A stretch of 34,477 nt of DNA, from contig JANXCW010000006.1 of assembly GCA_025059775.1 (NCBI GenBank), positions 86,361 through 120,837 on the forward strand, read 5' to 3'. Under the pieces are notes generated by a model. It was given only the letters and a program-made list of their open reading frames with translations, searched no databases and had not been told where the DNA came from. Shown one piece after another: positions 1-7,188 of the stretch. The translations under genes and the position numbers were made by a program. Origin of the DNA: Armatimonadota bacterium (lineage in GTDB: Bacteria; Sysuimicrobiota; Sysuimicrobiia; Sysuimicrobiales; Sysuimicrobiaceae). Every line of letters starts with the position of its first letter. The first letter of the stretch is position 1.

Positions 1-203
1 GACCGAAGGGCGTACGCTAGGCGCTCCGTGGGGGTTCGGCCGCGGGCCACCCGGAGACCGGGCGCAAGGCGCCCGGTGTTGCACTTCTCGTCCCAGTGTA
101 CGAAGTACACCAGGGTGGGCTCCTCCCGGGGCCAGGCCCACCAGAGGGCCACCACTCCCAGACCCAGGACGAGCAGGGCTCCCCACCACAGCCACCGGCG
201 CAT
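1..203 (-). CDS. GerMN-domain protein, N-terminal part (cut by window edge)
   Basis: Reading the minus strand from an ATG at 203 gives 67 codons without a stop, running off the left edge. Residues 2-25 are a hydrophobic, tryptophan-rich segment after two arginines, so a signal peptide or membrane anchor. Next comes a 'TLVYFV' strand and a stretch ending 'RTPTERLAYALR', which resembles the start of GerMN domains (beta strand, then a T-P-E-x-R-L-x-x-A-L helix). A good ribosome site (GAGGAGG, about 9 nt upstream) supports this start. GerMN domains occur in spore-germination GerM and in other cell-envelope proteins; a role in sporulation here is not shown. It is divergent from coxS. The reading frame is clear; the family call is moderately sure because most of the domain is missing. 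Confidence 0.62.
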   Translation of the reverse strand, partial: MRRWLWWGALLVLGLGVVALWWAWPREEPTLVYFVHWDEKCNTGRLAPGLRVARGRTPTERLAYALR

Positions 204-432
204 ACTTCCGGGCCTCCTCGGGGGATTTGGGCTCGTTCCCTGGAGGAGTTCTGCAGGCAGTAGAGAAGAGTCCTTCCTGCGGGAACAGGGAGTAGCCCTG
301 GACTCCATGCTCAGGAAATCCACCGTGCACATGGGTAAGGAGGTGAGAGCCCCACCGGCAGATACCTAGAGAAGTGGCCTACCTCGGGGATTCTCCAAGG
401 ACAAGGGAGGATACGTAGAGGAGGTGGCGAAG
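204..432. other. Divergent intergenic region between the GerMN gene and coxS
   Basis: This 229-nt stretch separates two divergent genes and must hold both their promoters. Apart from the two ribosome sites at its ends I see no convincing -35/-10 pair, riboswitch, tRNA or repeat. Open frames crossing it have no family resemblance. Confidence 0.5.
417..426 (+). promoter_or_regulatory. Ribosome binding site that decides the coxS start
   Basis: The sequence AGAGGAGGTG lies here. Its GGAGG core (420-424) is 8 nt upstream of the GTG at 433, an ideal spacing. The alternative in-frame GTG at 424 overlaps the site and is therefore less likely. Confidence 0.6.
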
Positions 433-924
433 GTGAACGTCACGGTACGGGTGAACGGAAGGACCTACACACAGGACGTGGAGCCCCGCACCCTGCTGGT
501 GTACTTCCTCCGGGAGCATCTGGGACTTACGGGGACCCACGTGGGCTGTGACACCTCCAGCTGCGGGGCCTGCACGGTTCTCCTGAACGGCAAGGCGGTG
601 AAGTCCTGTACGGTTCTCGCGGTCCAAGCAGACGGCGCGGAGATCACCACCGTGGAGGGACTCGCCCGGGACGGGGAACTCCACCCCATCCAGCAGGCCT
701 TCTGGGAGGAGCACGGCCTGCAGTGCGGGTTCTGCACGCCCGGCATGATGCTGACGGCCCTGGATCTCCTGCAGCGCAATCCGAACCCCACGGATGACGA
801 AATCCGGCACGGGCTGGAGGGGAACCTGTGCCGGTGCACCGGTTACCAGCACATCGTGAACGCCATTCGATCGGCGGCGCGGATGATGCGGGGAGGCGCA
901 CCGGCCGCCGCTGGGGGGAGGTGA
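433..924 (+). CDS. coxS: Aerobic CO dehydrogenase-type small subunit, 2Fe-2S protein (CoxS family)
   Basis: This is the 2Fe-2S electron-transfer subunit of a xanthine oxidase-family molybdenum hydroxylase, 163 aa, a normal length. The plant-type ferredoxin cluster is bound by C39, C44, C47 and C59 (CDTSSCGAC ... C). The second cluster is bound by C98 and C101 (CGFC) and C133 and C135 (CRC). In the family these clusters carry electrons from the Mo centre to FAD. The GTG at 433 is preferred on ribosome-site spacing; the GTG at 424 would add three residues. It is first in a coxS-coxL-coxM operon, the order typical of form II enzymes. The same fold serves in other hydroxylases (nicotinate, isoquinoline, aldehyde), so the substrate is not fixed by this subunit. 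Confidence 0.92.
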   Translation: MNVTVRVNGRTYTQDVEPRTLLVYFLREHLGLTGTHVGCDTSSCGACTVLLNGKAVKSCTVLAVQADGAEITTVEGLARDGELHPIQQAFWEEHGLQCGFCTPGMMLTALDLLQRNPNPTDDEIRHGLEGNLCRCTGYQHIVNAIRSAARMMRGGAPAAAGGR

Positions 925-929
925 GGGGA

Positions 930-3293
930 ATGGCCGTAACGCAGGTCTTCGGCGCCAGGATCCGGAGGCGGGAGGATCCGAGGCTCATCACTGGACTTGC
1001 CACGTATACGGACGACGTGGTGCTCCCCCGCATGTGCTACGTAGCCTTTGTACGCAGCCCGCACGCCCACGCACGGATTCGGCGCATCGACACGAGTCGG
1101 GCAAAGGCGGCTCCCGGGGTGGTGGAGGTACTCACGGGGGCTGATCTGGAGGGGAAGGTGCAGCCCATCCCTTGCGGATGGCTGGTTCCGGGCTGCGATC
1201 TGAAGACCCCGCCGCATCCCGCCCTGGCCAAGGAGAAGGTCCGGTACGTGGGAGACGCGGTGGCGGTGGTGGTAGCGGAGAGCCGGGCCCAGGCATACGA
1301 CGCCGCAGGGCTGGTGGACGTGGAGTACGAGGTGCTGCCCGCGGTGGTGGACATGGAGCAGGCACTCCGCGGGGAAGTGTTGGTGCACGAGGACGTTCCT
1401 CAGAACCGGGCGCTCCTGTGGGCCCTGAAGGGAGGGAACTTCGAGGCGGCCGTCCGGGAGCCCGGGGTACGGGTGGTGCGGCAACGTCTCATCAACCAAC
1501 GGCTCATCCCCACCGCCATGGAGCCCCGGGCCGCGGTGGCCCAGTACAATCCCGTCACAGGCGAGCTCACTCTCTGGAACACGAGCCAGGCGCCCCACAT
1601 CGTCCGCGTGCTCCTCTCGGGCACCTTGGGGATCCCGGAGCATCGGATACGGGTCATCGCGCCGGAGGTGGGAGGAGGGTTCGGGAGCAAGATCCCCTTC
1701 TACCCGGAGGAGGCCGTGGTGGCCTACCTCGCCACCCGGCTGGGACGGCCCGTGAAGTGGACGGAGACCAGGCGGGAGAACTACCTGGGAACCATCCATG
1801 GACGGGACCACGTCACGGACGCGGAGATCGCCGTACGGCCGGACGGGACCATCGTGGGCCTTCGGGTGCGGACGCTCGCGAACCTCGGCGCCTACCTCTC
1901 CACCGCGGCTCCCGCCATCCCCACCCTGCTCTACGGGCTCATGCTCAGCGGCGTCTACCGGATCCCGAACATCGAGTGCGAGGTCACGGGGGTGTTCACG
2001 AACACCACGCCCACGGACGCGTACCGGGGAGCGGGACGGCCAGAAGCCACGTACGTGGTGGAGCGCATGGTGGATCTGGCGGCCCTGGAACTGGGGATGG
2101 ACCCCGTGGAGTTCCGGCGGAAGAACTTCATCCCCAAGGACGCCTTCCCGTACGCCACGCCCACGGGAGTGGTGTACGATAGCGGGAACTACGAGGCGGC
2201 CCTAAACCGGGCCCTGGAGATCCTCGACTACGCCAAGGCCCGCTCGCAGCAGGAGGAAGCCCGCCGCCAGGGGCGTCTGGTAGGCATCGGGTTCTCCACC
2301 TACGTAGAGGTGACGGGCGCGGGACCCTCCAAGATCGCGGGCGCCACGGGCTTCCAGGGAGGCCTGTGGGAGAGTGCGGGGGTGCGCTTCTACCCCACGG
2401 GGAAGGTCACGGTGTTCACCGGCACAAGCCCCCACGGGCAGGGGGAGGAGACCACCTTCGCCCAGATCGTCTCGCAGGAGCTGGGTGTTCCTCTCGACGA
2501 CATCGAGGTGATCCACGGGGATACGGATGCCATCGCCATGGGTTGGGGAACGTACGGGAGCCGGACCACCCCGGTGGGTGGAACCGCGGTCTACCTGGCG
2601 GCCCAGCGGGTGAAGGAGAAGGCCATGCGGATCGCCGCCCATCAGTTGGAGGTGGCAGTGGAGGACCTGGTGTTCGAGAACGGGCGGTTCCACGTGCGGG
2701 GCGCTCCCGAACGGGCCATCACCATTCAGGAGGTGGCGCGGCAGGCGTACTTTGCGTGGAACCTGCCCGAGGGAATGGAGCCGGGACTGGAGGCCCAGGC
2801 GAACTGGGATCCCTCCAACTTCGTCTTCCCCTTCGGGGCGCACGTCTGCATGGTGGAGGTGGATCCGGAGACCGGACAGGTGAGATTCCTGCGGTACATC
2901 GCGGTGGACGACTGCGGGCGGGTCATCAACCCCCTCCTCGTGGACGGCCAGGTCCACGGGGGAATCGTCCAGGGCGTGGCCCAGGCCCTGTGGGAGTTCG
3001 CCGGGTACGACGAGAACGGGAACCTGCTCACCGCCTCTCTCGCGGACTACGCGATCCCCAAGGCCAGCTGGCTCCCTTGGTTCGAGGCGGATCGGACGGA
3101 GACGCCGAGCCCCGTGAACCCGCTCGGGGTGAAGGGGGTGGGTGAGACGGGCACCATCGCGGCCACCCCGTGCGTGGTCAACGCGGTGATGGACGCCTTA
3201 AGACCCCTCGGCATCCGGCACATCGACATGCCGCTTCTGCCCGAACGGGTGTGGCGTGCCATCCAGGCGGCGAAAGGAGGTGGAATAGGATGA
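930..3293 (+). CDS. coxL: Molybdenum hydroxylase large subunit, form II CoxL type
   Basis: A 787-aa Mo-cofactor-binding catalytic subunit. The ATG at 930 has a GGGGAGG ribosome site 8 nt upstream, 5 nt after the coxS stop; a longer in-frame reading upstream is only coxS in another frame. Visible family motifs are the N-terminal 'RREDPRLITG', the molybdopterin-contact 'VGGGFGSK', the mid-protein 'GQGEETTFAQI', and 'GVKGVGETGT' near the C-terminus, which carries the catalytic glutamate. The active-site loop at residues 364-370 reads AYRGAGR. Known form I CO dehydrogenases have AYxCSFR with the Cu-binding cysteine; AYRGAGR marks form II, for which CO oxidation is disputed. CO, an aldehyde or an N-heterocycle could be the substrate. 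No cox maturation genes lie in the window. Confidence 0.9.
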   Translation: MAVTQVFGARIRRREDPRLITGLATYTDDVVLPRMCYVAFVRSPHAHARIRRIDTSRAKAAPGVVEVLTGADLEGKVQPIPCGWLVPGCDLKTPPHPALAKEKVRYVGDAVAVVVAESRAQAYDAAGLVDVEYEVLPAVVDMEQALRGEVLVHEDVPQNRALLWALKGGNFEAAVREPGVRVVRQRLINQRLIPTAMEPRAAVAQYNPVTGELTLWNTSQAPHIVRVLLSGTLGIPEHRIRVIAPEVGGGFGSKIPFYPEEAVVAYLATRLGRPVKWTETRRENYLGTIHGRDHVTDAEIAVRPDGTIVGLRVRTLANLGAYLSTAAPAIPTLLYGLMLSGVYRIPNIECEVTGVFTNTTPTDAYRGAGRPEATYVVERMVDLAALELGMDPVEFRRKNFIPKDAFPYATPTGVVYDSGNYEAALNRALEILDYAKARSQQEEARRQGRLVGIGFSTYVEVTGAGPSKIAGATGFQGGLWESAGVRFYPTGKVTVFTGTSPHGQGEETTFAQIVSQELGVPLDDIEVIHGDTDAIAMGWGTYGSRTTPVGGTAVYLAAQRVKEKAMRIAAHQLEVAVEDLVFENGRFHVRGAPERAITIQEVARQAYFAWNLPEGMEPGLEAQANWDPSNFVFPFGAHVCMVEVDPETGQVRFLRYIAVDDCGRVINPLLVDGQVHGGIVQGVAQALWEFAGYDENGNLLTASLADYAIPKASWLPWFEADRTETPSPVNPLGVKGVGETGTIAATPCVVNAVMDALRPLGIRHIDMPLLPERVWRAIQAAKGGGIG

Positions 3294-4156
3294 TCCCCGC
3301 GACCTTCGAGTACGTCCGGGCACATTCCGTGGAGGAGGCCATCCGCCTGCTCCAGCAGTACGGGGATCGGGCGAAGCTGCTGGCGGGCGGGCACAGCCTT
3401 CTGCCCCTCATGAAGCTGCGCCTCGCCCAGCCCGAGGTGCTCATCGATCTCGGCCGGATACCGGAGCTGCGGGGGATCCGGGAGGATACGGGGGGACTAC
3501 GGATCGGAGCCATGACCACCCACGACGAGATCGCCCGCAACCTCCTGGTGCAGCGGCAGTGTCCCCTGCTGGCGGAGACGGCTTCCCAGATCGGCGATAT
3601 CCAGGTTCGCAACATGGGGACCATCGGCGGAAGCCTCGCGCACGCGGATCCTGCCGCGGATTATCCCGCGGCGGTCCTCGCCCTGGAGGCCGAAATCCAC
3701 TGCCAGGGCCCAGGAGGGGGGCGTACCGTGAAGGCCACGGACTGGTTCGTGGACCTGCTCACCACCGCCCTCCAGCCCGGAGAGGTCATCACCGAAGTTC
3801 GGGTCCCCGTGCGCAGAGCGGGGCAGGGCTACGCGTACGTGAAGATGCCCCATCCCGCCAGCGGCTACTCCCTCATCGGGGTGGCCTGCCTCGTAACCCT
3901 GGAGGGCACTGTCTGCCGGGAGGCGAGGGTGGCCATTACCGGCGTAGGCCCCAAGGCCGTGCGGTTGGGGAAGGTGGAGGGGGCTTTAGTGGGCAAGACC
4001 CTGGACGAGGCCGTGGTGGCGGAGGCGGCCCAGCTCGCAGCGGACGGTCTGGAGGCTACGGACGACCTGTATGCCTCTGCGGAGTACAAGCGCCACCTGG
4101 CCACCGTTTACACCAAGCGCGCCGTGCTGCGCGCCGTGGAGCGCGCCAGGGCATAG
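3290..4156 (+). CDS. coxM: Molybdenum hydroxylase medium subunit, FAD-binding (CoxM family)
   Basis: A 288-aa FAD subunit that would pass electrons from the CoxS clusters to a quinone or other acceptor. The ATG at 3290 overlaps the coxL stop (ATGA), and AAGGAGG lies about 9 nt upstream, so translation is probably coupled. The two FAD-binding signatures are clear: 'LAGGHSLLP' at residues 31-39 and 'NMGTIGGSLAHADPAAD' at 108-124. The N-terminal 'FEYVRAHSVEEAI' is also typical of CoxM and CutM proteins. The C-terminal third (about 170-285) matches the CO dehydrogenase flavoprotein C-terminal domain. It is the last gene of the operon and ends just before a strong palindrome. Confidence 0.92.
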   Translation: MIPATFEYVRAHSVEEAIRLLQQYGDRAKLLAGGHSLLPLMKLRLAQPEVLIDLGRIPELRGIREDTGGLRIGAMTTHDEIARNLLVQRQCPLLAETASQIGDIQVRNMGTIGGSLAHADPAADYPAAVLALEAEIHCQGPGGGRTVKATDWFVDLLTTALQPGEVITEVRVPVRRAGQGYAYVKMPHPASGYSLIGVACLVTLEGTVCREARVAITGVGPKAVRLGKVEGALVGKTLDEAVVAEAAQLAADGLEATDDLYASAEYKRHLATVYTKRAVLRAVERARA

Positions 4157-4165
4157 GTCAGGGAC

Positions 4166-4191
4166 GGGGGCGCCGAACGTTCGGCGCCCCC
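4166..4191. terminator. Perfect 26-nt palindrome between convergent genes, probable bidirectional terminator
   Basis: A perfect GC-rich inverted repeat whose half-site is GGGGGCGCCGAAC, lying between the coxM stop (4156) and the stop of the convergent folK fusion (4195). The full dyad can fold into a long hairpin on either strand. There is no T-run on either side, so termination by hairpin alone is likely but not certain. Confidence 0.65.
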
Positions 4192-4194
4192 TGT

Positions 4195-5673
4195 TCATAC
4201 GGGCGCGATTCCCAGCTTCCAGGCAATCCACCGGTCCATGGACATCCCCTCTACCACCCCCTCTGCATCCAGAAGACCCCTGCGTACTTCCCCCACGGTT
4301 CCGGAGTACTCCGCGTACACATCGTGGGGATGGATGGTCTCGAAGTTGGTCTGTCGGGCCAGCAGGAAGGCATCATCCGGGAGGTCCGGATAGCGGTCCA
4401 GGAGGTTCCGGATCATCTCCCGGACCGCATCCTCCACGAACCGAGGGCGTCGGTGCGCCTTCGCCACCAGGAACAACTCGTCCGGCCGCTTGAGGAGGTC
4501 GTAGATCTCCGCGCTCATGGCCGCCTCCACCACGCTGGCCAGCTCCTCTGCCCGCAGTACTCCCACCCCGCCCACCATGAGCCGGCCCGTTCCCCGCTGG
4601 TTGTGCGTGGCGAGTGGCACCACCTGGAGCACGTGTTCCGCCACCTCCGGGCTGATGCCCTCCTCCAGGAGTCGCTCCCGGGCGTAGGTCCGGATCATGT
4701 CCTGGGCACACGGGCAGGCCATCATTCCCTCTACCTCGATTCCCACGAGCCGGACCGTGCGCTGCGGGGTGCTGGCAGCTCGGGCCAGGAGGGTGTACAG
4801 CTTCTGGGTGGACTTGCCCGAGGCGGGAGCATAGCGGGTGGTGGGAAGGTGCGCCCGGATGAAGACCTCCGCCCGCCGGGCGTCCTGAGCCGCGATGAGC
4901 TGATGCGCCATCCGCTCCGCCACCGTCTCTAGATCCGGCGCGGGCTCGTCCGCGGCCTCCTCCAGGATCTCCTCCACGCTGTCGCTGAACCGGGACATGT
5001 GTACCCCCCGCTGGTTCGGGCCCAGATCCACGTAGAGATCCATCTCCGCGTAGAAGAGGTTGTCGCGGCCACCGTCGAGGATGCGGACGATGCGCCGCAG
5101 CCCCGTGATCCCCACGCGACTGAGACCCAGACGGAGGGCGGGTGGTTCTCCCTGCACGTCCCGGCGGAGCTGGGTTCCGAAGCCCGGCCGCACCCGTGCC
5201 ACGCGGCCCTCCCGTTGGGCTGCCTGGGCCGCAAGTTCCGCCATGGACTGCCCCCGCTGAGGGTGGAGAAGGTCCGGGGCAATCTCCGCGAGGGGAACGA
5301 GCACAAAGGCCCGCTCCGTCATCCGCGGGTGCGGAATCACCAGTTCCGGAGTTTCTAGCACGAGGTCGTCGTAGAGCAACAGGTCCAGGTCAATGACCCG
5401 GGGGCCGTACCGCACCGTCTCCTGCCGTCCCATCCACCGCTCGATGCGCTTCAGGAACCGGAAGAGCTCCAGAGGATCCAGCTCCGTCTCCACCTGGACC
5501 ACCATGTTCAGGAACCACGGTTGATCCGCGTAATAGGCGGGCTCCGTCTCGTAGACGGAGGAGACTCGGACGATCCGAGCCCGTTCCCGCAGCTGCTGCA
5601 GCGCCTCCAGGAGGTTCGTATGGCGATCCCCGAGGTTGGAACCCAAGCCGATCCATGCGGTATGCGTGGCCAT
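4195..5673 (-). CDS. folK: Fused FolK (pterin pyrophosphokinase) and MptA/FolE2-type GTP cyclohydrolase
   Basis: A 492-aa two-domain protein of pterin/folate synthesis. Residues 1-155 are FolK (6-hydroxymethyl-dihydropterin pyrophosphokinase): 'IGLGSNLGDR' at 8-17, 'ETEP' at 42-45, 'GPRVIDLDLLLY' at 90-101 and 'IPHPRMTERAFVLVPLAEIAP' at 113-133. Residues 170-465 are a GTP cyclohydrolase of the FolE2/MptA type: 'CPCAQ' at 320-324, 'ATHNQRG' at 355-361, and 'ARQTNFETIHPHD' near 439-451. The CPCAQ form resembles archaeal MptA more than the CPCSK form of many bacterial FolE2 proteins. The two activities are the first and a later step of one pathway, and are usually separate proteins. The ATG at 5673 has AGGAGG about 9 nt upstream. 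It is last in the thrB-led cluster. Confidence 0.88.
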   Translation of the reverse strand: MATHTAWIGLGSNLGDRHTNLLEALQQLRERARIVRVSSVYETEPAYYADQPWFLNMVVQVETELDPLELFRFLKRIERWMGRQETVRYGPRVIDLDLLLYDDLVLETPELVIPHPRMTERAFVLVPLAEIAPDLLHPQRGQSMAELAAQAAQREGRVARVRPGFGTQLRRDVQGEPPALRLGLSRVGITGLRRIVRILDGGRDNLFYAEMDLYVDLGPNQRGVHMSRFSDSVEEILEEAADEPAPDLETVAERMAHQLIAAQDARRAEVFIRAHLPTTRYAPASGKSTQKLYTLLARAASTPQRTVRLVGIEVEGMMACPCAQDMIRTYARERLLEEGISPEVAEHVLQVVPLATHNQRGTGRLMVGGVGVLRAEELASVVEAAMSAEIYDLLKRPDELFLVAKAHRRPRFVEDAVREMIRNLLDRYPDLPDDAFLLARQTNFETIHPHDVYAEYSGTVGEVRRGLLDAEGVVEGMSMDRWIAWKLGIAPV

Positions 5674-5754
5674 ACGGTTCTGCCTCCTGCACCCGGATTG
5701 CCCTCTGTCAGGAAGAGCATACCGGATCCCCTGCGAGGGGTCCCAGAGGGTGGC

Positions 5755-6660
5755 CTATCCGTCATCGGGCGGGAAGCGGACCTCCGCCACCAGGTGCGCG
5801 CACTCCGAGGACTCCAGGGAGATGGGATGGCCGCGTGCATCCATCCCCTGCAGGGAGAGGACCTCGAGGGACGCGGAGGCCGGGAGCTGTTGCCGGCGCA
5901 TCAAGAACCGACGCAGGAGCTCCACCAGCGCGGACTCCGTCCGGAACATGGGGTGCACGGAGCGGATCTCCCAGGTGACCCGGAGGGTGGCGTCTTCCGA
6001 GACCACCCGGGGTTCCACCGCTTCTCCCACGAAGATCCTCCGCGCCACCCCCGGCGCCCACCGCGCGGGGTCCTTTGTCCCCCACTCCACGTCCACCAAC
6101 CACCGGAACCGCCGGAAGTCCTCCACCAGGGCCTCCCGAACCCGATCGTTGCGCAGGGCCGCGGCGGGGTGATACGTGGCGAAGAACCAGCGGTTGGGCT
6201 CCCGGAACGCCCGACCCCGCACGCGGCTGATCTTCTGGTCCGATCCCAGGAGGGCGGTGACCGCGGTAGCGCCCAGCAGGCAGACGATCCGGGGCTGGAG
6301 CACCGCCATCTGACGGATCAGGTAGGGAAGACAGTTAGCCACCTCTTCCTGGGTGGGAATCCGGTTCCCAGGAGGCCGGCACTTTACGGTGTTGGTGATG
6401 AACACCTTCTCCCGCGGGATCCGGATCCCCTCCAACAGCTGCGTGAGCAGCCGCCCCGCGGGGCCCACGAAGGGCCTTCCCTGCCGGTCCTCCTGCTCCC
6501 CAGGAGCCTCCCCGACGAACATCACGGGAGCATCTGGAGGCCCTTCTCCCGGGACCGCTTGGGTTCGGGTCGCACTCAATTCCCCGCAGCACCGGCAGGT
6601 CCGGATCTCCTCCGCCAAGCGGGCGAGGACCTCCGCGCGGACGGCGGCAGGGGAGCTCAC
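5755..6660 (-). CDS. udg: Family 4 uracil-DNA glycosylase with an extra C-terminal region
   Basis: A DNA-repair enzyme that removes uracil made by cytosine deamination, a frequent lesion at high temperature. The protein is 301 aa. Residues 1-187 are a complete family 4 glycosylase: C22 and C25, with C94 and C110, form the usual 4Fe-4S ligand pattern; 'GEAPGEQEDRQGRPFVGPAGRLL' lies at 50-72, 'NTVKCRPPGNR' at 90-100 and 'HPAA' at 164-167. Family 4 enzymes are normally about 190-230 aa, so residues 188-301 are an addition that I do not recognise. The GTG start at 6660 overlaps the stop of the GNAT gene (GTGA), suggesting coupled translation; no strong ribosome site is seen. The function of the main domain is very likely; that of the tail is unknown. 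Confidence 0.88.
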   Translation of the reverse strand: MSSPAAVRAEVLARLAEEIRTCRCCGELSATRTQAVPGEGPPDAPVMFVGEAPGEQEDRQGRPFVGPAGRLLTQLLEGIRIPREKVFITNTVKCRPPGNRIPTQEEVANCLPYLIRQMAVLQPRIVCLLGATAVTALLGSDQKISRVRGRAFREPNRWFFATYHPAAALRNDRVREALVEDFRRFRWLVDVEWGTKDPARWAPGVARRIFVGEAVEPRVVSEDATLRVTWEIRSVHPMFRTESALVELLRRFLMRRQQLPASASLEVLSLQGMDARGHPISLESSECAHLVAEVRFPPDDG

Positions 6661-7109
6661 GGCTGGAGGGCGAGTCGGAAGTGTACCCGGGACTCGTCCC
6701 GCCCCATCTCCCGGAAGCCCCGCGAGCGATACAAACGCTGGGCCTGCTGCATCCACGGGGCGGTGTCCAGCTCCACCTCCCGGTACCCGCACACCCGACA
6801 GTACACCAGAGCCGCATCCAGTAGCTTGGCTCCGATGCCACGCCGCCGGAACTCCGGGTGCACGTACTGGTGCTTCAGGACCGCCCGATCCTTCGTGCGC
6901 TCCTGGACCGCGGTGGTTCCGATGATCCTTCCGTCCAGGCGGGCTACGAAGAACACAGAACGGGGCTGCGGGAAGTGGGACTCCAGGTTCGAGAGCTCCT
7001 CCTCGGTCTGCGGGTCGTATGGAAGCCCCAGTTCCGCTAGAACACAGCGGATCAGCTGTTGGATGGCCGGCTCATCCTCCGGCCGGGCTGGTTCAATCAC
7101 AAGGCTCAT
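6657..7109 (-). CDS. GNAT-family N-acetyltransferase
   Basis: A 150-aa single-domain acetyltransferase, which in the family moves an acetyl group from acetyl-CoA to an amine. The acetyl-CoA-binding motif A is 'HPEFRRRGIGAKLLDAAL' (R-x-x-G-x-G), followed by 'GYREVELDTAPWMQQAQRLYRSRGF', the usual beta4-alpha4-beta6 end. I chose the ATG at 7109 (MSLVIEPARPED), the normal GNAT beginning; a GTG at 7118 would add three residues. No good ribosome site precedes either, but a hairpin does (see separate entry). The substrate cannot be read from the sequence. It lies between thrC and the uracil-DNA glycosylase and overlaps the latter. Confidence 0.85.
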   Translation of the reverse strand: MSLVIEPARPEDEPAIQQLIRCVLAELGLPYDPQTEEELSNLESHFPQPRSVFFVARLDGRIIGTTAVQERTKDRAVLKHQYVHPEFRRRGIGAKLLDAALVYCRVCGYREVELDTAPWMQQAQRLYRSRGFREMGRDESRVHFRLALQP

Positions 7110-7120
7110 GATCCACACAG

Positions 7121-7142
7121 GGGGAGGGGGATCCCTTCCCCA
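7121..7142 (-). other. Strong hairpin in the leader of the GNAT gene
   Basis: Between thrC and the GNAT gene the minus-strand RNA can fold GGGGA-(A)-GGG ... CCC-T-CCCC with an ATCC loop. It is not followed by a U-run, so it may be a pause or an RNA-processing site, not a terminator. It sits where a ribosome site would be expected. Confidence 0.35.
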
Positions 7143-7188
7143 CCCTATTTAGGATACGAGCTTCGCACAATCCCTCTTCCACCAGGAT

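Noticed and set aside
28-369. Plus-strand frame at the left end, 113 codons
   Set aside because: Opposite the GerMN start; basic, low-complexity translation and no homology motif. The minus-strand reading has a ribosome site and a signal peptide.
828-929. 34-residue N-terminal extension of CoxL into coxS
   Set aside because: It overlaps the conserved C-terminal part of CoxS in another frame; the ATG at 930 has the better ribosome site and family-typical start.
5521-7152. 543-codon plus-strand open frame opposite folK, udg and the GNAT gene
   Set aside because: Antisense to three recognised genes; no motifs.
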